This document shows positions 15,174 through 23,048 of a stretch of 64,000 bases of DNA, piece after piece. A program made the translations under genes and the position numbers. Origin of the DNA: Mucilaginibacter gossypiicola. Lineage in GTDB: Bacteria; Bacteroidota; Bacteroidia; Sphingobacteriales; Sphingobacteriaceae. The notes beneath the pieces were generated by a model. It was not told the origin of the DNA, did not search any database, and was given only the letters and a program-made list of their open reading frames with translations. The DNA lies in NCBI RefSeq assembly GCF_900110105.1, contig NZ_FOCL01000004.1, positions 652,495-716,494 of the forward strand, written 5' to 3'. Each line of letters begins with the position of its first letter. Within the stretch, counting starts at the first letter, position 1.

Positions 15174-17984
15174 ATGCCTAAGTCTGCCATATTGTATATT
15201 TTCAAGTGTTTATCATGTTGCATGTTAACACTCCTATGTTCAGTGCGCCTTTTCGGGCAGGAATCCCCAAGGTCATTTTTAAATAATATAATTTCAACAG
15301 CCGATACCGTTGCCAGAAGCAGGGCTATTGAAAAAATATATTTGCAAACCGATAAGCCAAACTATGAGGCTGGAGATACCATATGGTTTAAGGGTTATTT
15401 GCTTGAAGAACCCAGTTTGCACGCCGCTGGAAAAAGTGGTGTTTTGTATGTAGAGATAGCAAATGACAGCAACCGGGTAATGAAACGTGTTATGTTGCCG
15501 CTTTTTGCCGGACTCGCTTTTGGTAATATAACATTGAACGAAGAAGAGATACCCCAGGGAGGCTATTTTTTGCGGGCTTATACAAACTGGATGCGCAATT
15601 TTGGTGAATCATATGTTTTCAAAAAGCACCTTTACATAGGTAATACAGCCTACAACGATTGGCTGGTGAACTATAAAGCATCAACGCAAAAAAGTGCAGA
15701 TAAGGAGAAAGTGCAGCTCAATTTGCGTGTTACTAAGTTTGATACCTTTCCCGTTGGCGTTCGTGAAATGCAACTACGCTTAACAGATGGTAAACGTACT
15801 TTGCTTAAAAACAACATGAGTACAGATCTTGACGGAACTATTGTTGCAAATTTTGACCTGTCCGAAAAGGCCAATGCCGCAAACTTGTCATTGGTAATGC
15901 AGGATTTGCGAAAAGGAGAAGAGAAACGCAGATTGATGATGCCCTTGATCCTTAACCGCCCCGATCGCATAGATTTACAATTTATGCCCGAAGGCGGTGA
16001 ACTCGTAGGCGGACTGCCCGCCCGAATCGCTTTTAAAGCTCTAAATGAAGATGGGTACGGTATTAACATTTCGGGGAAAGTATATAACAGCAAACAACAG
16101 GAAGTTTCGGCTTTTACCGCAACACATAAAGGCATGGGGGTATTTAACCTGCTGCCGCAATGGGGCGAAGTTTATTCGGCAAAAATAAAATTGCCTGACG
16201 GCTCATTCAAGACATTCCTTTTGCCTGTTGTCAAAAACTCGGGTATTACACTGCAGGTTAATAACTCGTTAAATGCCGGTTCTGTGGAAGCCTTGTTGAA
16301 CGCCACTCCAGATATTATTGCTGCCGGTAATATTTACTATCTATTAGGGCAGGCTCACGGTTTGATAACCTATGGCGCTTCGCTGCATTTTAAAAATGGA
16401 GGTGTTAAAATGCAGATAAATAAAAGCCTGTTTCCGGATGGTGTTATTCGTTTCCTGCTGATTGGGGCCGATAAAAAAATATTTAATGAACGGAAGGTGT
16501 TTATTGATCATAATGATAATCTTAAGATTAGTATCAACAGTAATAAAGCAGCATATGTCCAGCGCGATAGTGTTGCCCTTGATATTGAAGTTAAGGGGGT
16601 AAACGGCACACCGGTACAAGGCAGCTTTTCACTGGCCGTGACAGACAACGCGCAGGTGAAAACGGATAGCTTAGCTAATAATTCGATAAGAGGTTATATG
16701 CTCCTTACCTCAGAATTAAAAGGTACAATTGAAGAACCTGGCTATTATGAAGAGGCTGAAAACGAAGAAAGTAAATGGATACATTTGGATCAGTTACTTT
16801 TAACGCAGGGTTGGGTTGGATATGATTGGAAGGAGTTATGGCCATCTTCAACCTCAGCTGGTTATGCTGCCGAAAAGCAATTTTTGATAACCGGGCATGT
16901 AACCAATATGTTTAATAAGCCGGTTGCCAATTCGGGAATAACTTTGTATTCAAAAAAGCCACTGATAATTACTGATACAGTGACTAACAAACAGGGCGAG
17001 TTTGTTTTTAAAGACATCGTCCCGGGGGATACTGCTGTTTTTTTTATTCAGGCCAGGAATAAGAAAGGCAAAAGCTTTAACGTGGGTATTGAAATGGACG
17101 AATTTAAACCACCTGTATTCGCCGCTGTAAATGATAGGACAAAGCCATGGTTTCTGAATATTGATACCGACAACATGCTAAGGGTAAAAAAACAAATTAG
17201 CCTAAAAGATGAAATGGCTAAAATCACGGGCGGTAATGTGTTAAAGGAGGTAGTAATAAAAAATAAACGGATCATCAAAGATTCCAAAAACCTGAATGGG
17301 CCGGGTGAGGCAGACGTGATCATTGATGAAGAGGCACTTCAGAAGGCTGGGCGTACCTCGCTTGGCGATCTAATCACTAAAAATGTAAAAGGCTTTAATT
17401 TGTATACCGATAAAACCGGTTTATCTTATTACAGGCTAAATACTATGACATTGCATTTGATTATTGATGGTATGGATATTGAGTTTTTTAAGCCCGATGT
17501 CCTTTCTCCGTATTTATATTTTAAAGAGTATTTTGACTATTACGATGCTGAGGAGATTAAGGGCATAGAAGTTATGAAAAGTATGAGAAATACTTTTAGC
17601 TATACTCATCAATACATTAAAAATCCTATGGCAGAGCCAGATGAAAATGCATTTATTGAGATAACCACACGTGGCGGTCGCGGACCTTTTGTTAAAAAAG
17701 CTGTCGGGACTTATGTGTATCGTCCTATGCCTTTTTCTATGCCCATACAATTTTACACTCCTAAATATAAGCCGGCTTCAACGCCGGATATGACCGATAT
17801 CCGGTCTACGATACACTGGGCGCCGCATATTGTTACTGATAAAGAAGGCAAAGCCAGGGTTAGCTTTTACACCGCCGATAATCCGGGAAGTTATACCTAC
17901 ATTATTGAAGGAACCGATCTCGAAGGCAACTTTGGCGTTAGGCGTGGCACCTTGGCTGTGAAAAAGAGTAACCTTAATCAGTAA
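15174..17984 (+). CDS. Secreted MG2/carboxypeptidase-regulatory/TonB-plug protein
   Basis: 936 residues with a signal peptide ending near LFGQ (about residue 29). An alpha-2-macroglobulin MG2-like domain follows (IYLQTDKPNYEAGDTIWFKGYL, about 54-150), then further Ig-like domains. A carboxypeptidase-regulatory-like domain starts near residue 580 (ITGHVTNMFNKPVANSGITLY), and a TonB-plug-like segment near 720-800 (EALQKAGRTSLGDLITKNV, then LHLIIDGM). A final MG-type strand block ends the protein. There is no beta-barrel, so it is not a transporter; it is a periplasmic or surface protein. Such proteins are frequent in Bacteroidetes and their role is unsettled. Confidence 0.85.
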   Translation: MPKSAILYIFKCLSCCMLTLLCSVRLFGQESPRSFLNNIISTADTVARSRAIEKIYLQTDKPNYEAGDTIWFKGYLLEEPSLHAAGKSGVLYVEIANDSNRVMKRVMLPLFAGLAFGNITLNEEEIPQGGYFLRAYTNWMRNFGESYVFKKHLYIGNTAYNDWLVNYKASTQKSADKEKVQLNLRVTKFDTFPVGVREMQLRLTDGKRTLLKNNMSTDLDGTIVANFDLSEKANAANLSLVMQDLRKGEEKRRLMMPLILNRPDRIDLQFMPEGGELVGGLPARIAFKALNEDGYGINISGKVYNSKQQEVSAFTATHKGMGVFNLLPQWGEVYSAKIKLPDGSFKTFLLPVVKNSGITLQVNNSLNAGSVEALLNATPDIIAAGNIYYLLGQAHGLITYGASLHFKNGGVKMQINKSLFPDGVIRFLLIGADKKIFNERKVFIDHNDNLKISINSNKAAYVQRDSVALDIEVKGVNGTPVQGSFSLAVTDNAQVKTDSLANNSIRGYMLLTSELKGTIEEPGYYEEAENEESKWIHLDQLLLTQGWVGYDWKELWPSSTSAGYAAEKQFLITGHVTNMFNKPVANSGITLYSKKPLIITDTVTNKQGEFVFKDIVPGDTAVFFIQARNKKGKSFNVGIEMDEFKPPVFAAVNDRTKPWFLNIDTDNMLRVKKQISLKDEMAKITGGNVLKEVVIKNKRIIKDSKNLNGPGEADVIIDEEALQKAGRTSLGDLITKNVKGFNLYTDKTGLSYYRLNTMTLHLIIDGMDIEFFKPDVLSPYLYFKEYFDYYDAEEIKGIEVMKSMRNTFSYTHQYIKNPMAEPDENAFIEITTRGGRGPFVKKAVGTYVYRPMPFSMPIQFYTPKYKPASTPDMTDIRSTIHWAPHIVTDKEGKARVSFYTADNPGSYTYIIEGTDLEGNFGVRRGTLAVKKSNLNQ

Positions 17985-18288
17985 TTGCCTGATATGTGTT
18001 CCTTTCCATGCTGATGTGTAACCTTTGAAGCATGGCTTTCATATCAAAACCCTGTTGCTGATATAGCTGCTGAACAGCTTCTTTTGCTTTTTGTAAAACA
18101 TATTCGTTTTCCCAAATGGCAGTTGTGATGCAAATTAGATTGCCTCGCTCGTCATGACGTTCATACGCCTTGTCTTCAACAAAGCCGTCGAGCTTTTTTA
18201 TAAAATCCCGGTTGACCTTCATCCGTTCTTTAAATTCCTGTTGGGCAATTGCCGGAACAATAAATTGGTCAATAAATATCTGTTTCAT
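17974..18288 (-). CDS. ABM-domain-like small protein
   Basis: 104 residues with the look of a dimeric ferredoxin-like alpha+beta barrel of the antibiotic-biosynthesis monooxygenase group: IFIDQFIVPAIAQQEFKERMK, then FIKKLDGFVEDKAYE, then TTAIWENEYVLQKAKEAV. Such proteins act as small cofactor-free oxygenases or as stress proteins. It follows the AraC gene on the same strand by 66 bases and may be its target. Its 3' end overlaps the end of the convergent MG2 gene by 11 bases. Confidence 0.75.
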   Translation of the reverse strand: MKQIFIDQFIVPAIAQQEFKERMKVNRDFIKKLDGFVEDKAYERHDERGNLICITTAIWENEYVLQKAKEAVQQLYQQQGFDMKAMLQRLHISMERNTYQAITD

Positions 18289-18354
18289 GATTATCCTTGT
18301 TTTTCTTCAAAAATCAGGACAATTAAAACCTAATACTTGTAAAAAATCATTGAT

Positions 18355-19128
18355 TTACCATGCCCGTGGTATTTTGAAGAAATCGGCAGGGCTTAAGCCT
18401 GTGAACAATTTAAATTCCTTATTAAAATGTGGCTGGTCAAAGTAACCCGCATTCAGGGCTACTTGTGTAAGGGAACCGTTTTGTGTCTTGTTATCAACTA
18501 TCGATTTGATTTTAACAATACTCGCAAATTGTTTAGGAGAGGTGCCAACAACCCGCCTGAAGCGTTTTTCGAATGCGTCCTGGCTAAGGCAATGCGCATC
18601 GGCAAGTTCCCTGATCCTGATCTGCCCTTTAGATAACCGGATTTTTTGCAGGGCTGATATGATCAGTTGATCCTGCTTGTAAGTTTGAACATGTTGAACC
18701 AGAAATCGCTCAACGATAGCTACCCGTTGTTGATTTCCATCTACTTGCGCAAGCTGTTCCTGAAGTAAGGTTAATTTATCCGGAGCGATGAAATTATCGA
18801 GCGGCACACTCGCCTCAAATAATTCATGAAGAGGGTGCTTAAAAAAGGCTGCTGCTCCGGCTGCTTTAAATAAGATAAGCATGTTACTTGTAGCGGAACC
18901 GTAGTTAATTAACCTGGGCGATTTCTTCAATCCGGTGATGAGCGAGGAGGGAAGTTGATTGGTGTTTAACCCGGTAACATCACTGATATTTCCGCCGTAC
19001 CTGATAGCCATAACCAATGCTGTATCTGGTAAAATGCGATTGGTAAGTTCTTCTGTTGTTTCAACAAAAACGTACTGCCTTATAAATGGCTTCAATATTT
19101 CGCCCGGTGCAAAGCGTTCAATATGCAT
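18355..19128 (-). CDS. AraC family transcriptional regulator
   Basis: 257 residues. The N-terminal 120 residues match the DUF6597-type ligand domain (starts MHIERFAPGEILKPFIRQYV). The C-terminal double HTH spans about 155-255 (IRELADAHCLSQDAFEKRFRR, then FDQPHFNKEFKLFTGLSPADFF). The small ABM-like gene is directly downstream. Ligand unknown. Confidence 0.9.
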   Translation of the reverse strand: MHIERFAPGEILKPFIRQYVFVETTEELTNRILPDTALVMAIRYGGNISDVTGLNTNQLPSSLITGLKKSPRLINYGSATSNMLILFKAAGAAAFFKHPLHELFEASVPLDNFIAPDKLTLLQEQLAQVDGNQQRVAIVERFLVQHVQTYKQDQLIISALQKIRLSKGQIRIRELADAHCLSQDAFEKRFRRVVGTSPKQFASIVKIKSIVDNKTQNGSLTQVALNAGYFDQPHFNKEFKLFTGLSPADFFKIPRAW

Positions 19129-19290
19129 TTAACTAAGATACAAGAATTTGTTTGTCAGATGCTTTTCACAATCGATTGTAATAATTTTTTGCAGTTAATG
19201 CTTTTTTAATCTTTTATTAAGTTGCAGTAATTTATTTGCATCATCAATTAACCGATAAATGCAGGTGTACATCATCTGTTAAATAAACCT

Positions 19291-21435
19291 ATGAATACAA
19301 AAAAAGTTGGGTTAACACTCACAACGCTGCTCCTTGCCTTTACTACTACACTATGCCGGGCGCAATCTGCAGTTAACACGCAATTGGATCATTACAATGT
19401 TGAATGGGATACACCCGGCCCAACGTCGGCACAGTCGATGCCCTTAGGAAACGGAGATATCGGCCTGAATGTGTGGTTCGAGAAAAATGGTGATCTGGTT
19501 TTTTACATTAGCAAAACAGATGCTTGGGGTGGCGAGCTTGATGCCGAAAAGGACGACTGGATGAAGCAGGGTGGGGTACTGATGAAACTTGGAGCAATAA
19601 GAGTATCGGTAAACCCCGGTACTTTAAAAAACAACGAGCCATTTAAACAGATCTTAAAACTCCGCAGTGGCGAAATCCAGGCACAGTTAGGGGAAGGAAA
19701 ATCTGCCGTACAATACAGGATCTGGGTTGATGCAAACCATCCGGTTATCAGGGTAGAAACCAAAAGTATCAGCGCTGCTACAGTTAATGTAAAGCTCGAA
19801 AATTGGCGCGCTGGTAAAACAGATACGGTGCTGAACAGACAAAAAAACCGGATAGCCTGGTATCACCATAATTCGCCAACTACCGATGCACATCTGGCTA
19901 ATCTAACTTTTGGGGCGATAATTAAAGGGGAGGGGTTATCCAACCAGGATGACATTACCCTAAAGTCGGGCAAAGTAACCTCTCAGGTAATTTCTATTTA
20001 TCCATTAACAGCCATAGCCGGAAGCGGGAGCCAATGGCTTGGCAAACTGGAGCCCAAAGTAAATACTATTGATGAGTTAAACCTTGAACAAACGCGTTTA
20101 GCTCATCAAAAATGGTGGCAGCAATTCTGGAGCCGGAGCAATGTATTTGTGACCGGCGATGATCTGGCCGAGAAAGTTACACAGGGATACATTCTGCAAC
20201 GTTTTGTTACCGCTTGCGCGGGAAGGGGGGCTTATCCCATTAAGTTCAATGGCTCCATTTTCGTAGTAGATGCCCCGGCGAAAAATGCCAATGCCGATTA
20301 CCGGTCATGGGGCGGACAGTATTGGTTTCAAAATACCCGGCCTATGTACTGGCCGCGCCTTATGGCCGGCGATTTTGATATGATGTTGCCGCTGTTCAGG
20401 ATGTATGCCAATATTTTACCGGCCAATGCCAAACAGGTTAATGGATTTTATAAACATAACGGTGCTTACTTTGCCGAAACAGCCCCTTTTTGGGGTGGCT
20501 TAAACTACATGGGGCCCGAAGTTAAGGCCAATTACACCAATCACTATTTTACCCCTATACTGGAACTAAGCATGATGATGCTTGATTATTACGAATACAC
20601 CGGCGATACCGGTTTTGCCAAAAAAATGCTGCTGCCGGTTGCTAAGGCCGGGTTACAGTTTTTTGACGAACATTTCAAGCGCGATAGTACAGGTAAGCTC
20701 CTGCTCGATCCTGATAATTCGATAGAAATGTTTTGGAAGGTTCATAACCCTGCGCCGGATATTGCCGGATTACATGCCGTAATAAGCCGGATGATAGCCC
20801 TGCCGCCAACCATTGCAGATGAGCAGACAAAACAGCACTGGCGCAAATTCTACGATGAATTGCCGCCATTGCCAACTGCCAATCATGATGGCAAAACCGT
20901 TTTGCTGCCATATACCGGCCCGCAAACCGCTAAATCATTCAATAGTGAAAATCCGGAGTTGTATGCTATTTATCCGTTCAGACTTTATGGTTTAGGTAAG
21001 CCCGGTTTGGATGTGGCTGTTAATACCTTCAATGCCCGTAAACAACGTTCTAAAGGCTGTTGGGTGCAGGATCCGATACAGGCTGCTATGATTGGCGATG
21101 CCGAAGTGGCTAAGGATTATACCAGCTTCGCCCTAACCCGAAAAGATGCGGGCCTGAAATTCCCAGCGTTTTGGGATAAAGGTAATGATTATATGCCCGA
21201 TGAAGATAACGGCGGGAACGGCGAAAATGGCCTGCAATTAATGCTGATGCAGGTAGAAGGCAAAAAGATCATGCTGTTGCCTGCGTGGCCCGCAGGCTGG
21301 AACGCCGATTTTAAATTGAATGCACCTTACAAAACCACGGTTGAAGGTAAAGTGGTTGGCGGAAAGCTTACTAATCTGAAAGTTACGCCTGCAAGCCGCC
21401 TTGCTGATGTTATCGATATGACTAAAAAACGCTAA
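19291..21435 (+). CDS. DUF5703 glycoside-hydrolase-like secreted protein
   Basis: 714 residues. A signal peptide ends near CRAQ (about 25). An N-terminal beta-sandwich (DUF5703_N) follows, with QSMPLGNGDIGLNVWFEKNGDLVFYISKTDAWGG, a block typical of the GH65/GH95-related clan. An (alpha/alpha)6 barrel occupies about residues 290-650 and ends in a beta domain. It is probably a periplasmic or secreted glycoside hydrolase or phosphorylase-like enzyme, but no member I can name has a proven substrate. It is the first gene of the carbohydrate block; the next gene starts three bases after its stop. Confidence 0.8.
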   Translation: MNTKKVGLTLTTLLLAFTTTLCRAQSAVNTQLDHYNVEWDTPGPTSAQSMPLGNGDIGLNVWFEKNGDLVFYISKTDAWGGELDAEKDDWMKQGGVLMKLGAIRVSVNPGTLKNNEPFKQILKLRSGEIQAQLGEGKSAVQYRIWVDANHPVIRVETKSISAATVNVKLENWRAGKTDTVLNRQKNRIAWYHHNSPTTDAHLANLTFGAIIKGEGLSNQDDITLKSGKVTSQVISIYPLTAIAGSGSQWLGKLEPKVNTIDELNLEQTRLAHQKWWQQFWSRSNVFVTGDDLAEKVTQGYILQRFVTACAGRGAYPIKFNGSIFVVDAPAKNANADYRSWGGQYWFQNTRPMYWPRLMAGDFDMMLPLFRMYANILPANAKQVNGFYKHNGAYFAETAPFWGGLNYMGPEVKANYTNHYFTPILELSMMMLDYYEYTGDTGFAKKMLLPVAKAGLQFFDEHFKRDSTGKLLLDPDNSIEMFWKVHNPAPDIAGLHAVISRMIALPPTIADEQTKQHWRKFYDELPPLPTANHDGKTVLLPYTGPQTAKSFNSENPELYAIYPFRLYGLGKPGLDVAVNTFNARKQRSKGCWVQDPIQAAMIGDAEVAKDYTSFALTRKDAGLKFPAFWDKGNDYMPDEDNGGNGENGLQLMLMQVEGKKIMLLPAWPAGWNADFKLNAPYKTTVEGKVVGGKLTNLKVTPASRLADVIDMTKKR

Positions 21436-21438
21436 ATC

Positions 21439-22833
21439 ATGAAAAGGATACTGATTATACTGATAGCTTTTTGCCTGATCAACGGCGCGAATGCGATAAC
21501 AAGGATAACCTGCACAGGCGCAAGTATTACCTATGGAGCTACCTTGCCCGATCCTGCTACGCAATCATATCCGGCAGAACTGCAAAGGCTTTTGGGTAAA
21601 AACTATTCGGTTAGCAACTTTGGGGTAAGCAGCGCTACGCTTTTGCGCAAAGGTGATCTTTCTTATTGGAACACCAAGGCCTATCAACAGGCCCTGCAAA
21701 GCAAACCCGATGTGGTGTTTATTGACCTGGGAGGTAACGATGCCAAGCTTGTGAACCGGGTACATCTGGATGAATATGAAAAAGATTATCACGACCTGAT
21801 CCGGTCATTTGCTCAATTGCCTTCGCATCCGCGTATTGTGTTGTTGTTGCCTATTCCATCTTTTCAGGCTGATACTAATCAGATATATGATAAGGTGATT
21901 GTTAACAACATCATTCCCAAACTTAGAAACGTAGCCTATGACGAACATTTAGAGGTGATTGATATGCGCTCCATGTTTGTTAATCGCGAAAGCTGGATGC
22001 CCGATAAGATCCACCCCAATTTGGAGGGTACTGCCATGACCGCCAAAAGGTTATATGATGCGGTTGTGCAGCCCCGCGATAGCAACTACGATGTTTTTAG
22101 CAGCATGAACCAGCAGTTTAAGGAAAGCAATTTTTACGGCTACCCTTGTGCCGAATTTACTTTTGATAACCGCGATTGTAAAGTTGTAAAGCCAAAATGG
22201 GCTGCTAAAGGCCATCCTTGGGTATGGCGTGCGCGCTTTTGGGGACATGAACCGCAGACCGATATCGCGCTTTTAGAGCGGGGCTTCCACATTGTTTATT
22301 GCGACGTGGCGGAGCTATTGGGTAATAACGAAGCAATAGGTTACTGGAACGATTTTTATAAAATGCTTACCAAAGCCGGCCTGGGTAAAAAGGCTGTGCT
22401 TGAGGGCATGAGCAGGGGAGGCATTTACATATACAATTGGGCGGCTGCCAATCCTGATAAAGTAGCCTGCACCTATGCCGATAATGCCTTGCTCGATTTG
22501 AAGTACTGGCCCGATTCGGCTATTTTAAAAAAGGACTTCAATTTAACTTCCTTGAATCAAATAAGCACATTGAAAGCAAGCCCAATTGATAAAGTACCGC
22601 AAATTGTGAAAGGGAAGTTCCCTATGCTGCATCTTTCGGCAGATGATGATGAGGCTGTTGATCCTTCAAAAAATACCTTGTTATTTGAGCAAAAGGTGAA
22701 AGCGCTTGGAGGTTCAATCACGGTAATTCATAAGCCGGGCTTTAAGCATCATCCACACAGTTTACCTAATCCAACACCCATTGTTGAATTTATTTTGAAA
22801 GCAACCGGTTACGAAATTCCGCTTCCAAATTAA
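21439..22833 (+). CDS. SGNH hydrolase fused to an alpha/beta-hydrolase
   Basis: 464 residues with two esterase folds in one chain. After a signal peptide (to about residue 19) comes a GDSL/SGNH domain: nucleophile S29 in CTGASITYG, GGNDA in block III and DKIHPNLEG with the Asp-His pair in block V. From about residue 215 an alpha/beta-hydrolase domain begins, with nucleophile S325 in GMSRGG and a candidate His in KHHPHSLP. Each half has a full set of catalytic residues. Probably a secreted carbohydrate esterase (acetyl or similar ester removal). It starts three bases after the DUF5703 stop, so the two are one unit. Confidence 0.85.
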   Translation: MKRILIILIAFCLINGANAITRITCTGASITYGATLPDPATQSYPAELQRLLGKNYSVSNFGVSSATLLRKGDLSYWNTKAYQQALQSKPDVVFIDLGGNDAKLVNRVHLDEYEKDYHDLIRSFAQLPSHPRIVLLLPIPSFQADTNQIYDKVIVNNIIPKLRNVAYDEHLEVIDMRSMFVNRESWMPDKIHPNLEGTAMTAKRLYDAVVQPRDSNYDVFSSMNQQFKESNFYGYPCAEFTFDNRDCKVVKPKWAAKGHPWVWRARFWGHEPQTDIALLERGFHIVYCDVAELLGNNEAIGYWNDFYKMLTKAGLGKKAVLEGMSRGGIYIYNWAAANPDKVACTYADNALLDLKYWPDSAILKKDFNLTSLNQISTLKASPIDKVPQIVKGKFPMLHLSADDDEAVDPSKNTLLFEQKVKALGGSITVIHKPGFKHHPHSLPNPTPIVEFILKATGYEIPLPN

Positions 22834-23048
22834 TATTAAATTGTATTGTACACTAAGTATAAGTTCACTAAATGATTGAAGCTTAAATAGCTTTGTGAAG
22901 CGTAGGATTATAATGTCATAATCCTTGAAACTAAACTGTATTTATCGTAATTTTAGCCAATCGAGCCAATTAAAAAGCACTGGATTGGGGCCTAATTATA
23001 AATACCGGGCGGTACGTGAGTTGTAATGCTTTGGGTGTACTTATCAAC

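Noticed and set aside
15671..16135. 154-residue open frame on the minus strand inside the MG2/plug gene
   Set aside because: Shadow of the + strand gene; composition (many Ser, Arg, Cys) is not protein-like and there is no motif.
17974..17984. Overlap of the MG2 gene end and the ABM-like gene end as a sign of error
   Set aside because: An 11-base convergent overlap at stop codons is common and both frames look complete.
18170..18445. 91-residue + frame across the ABM-like and AraC genes
   Set aside because: Antisense to two supported genes.
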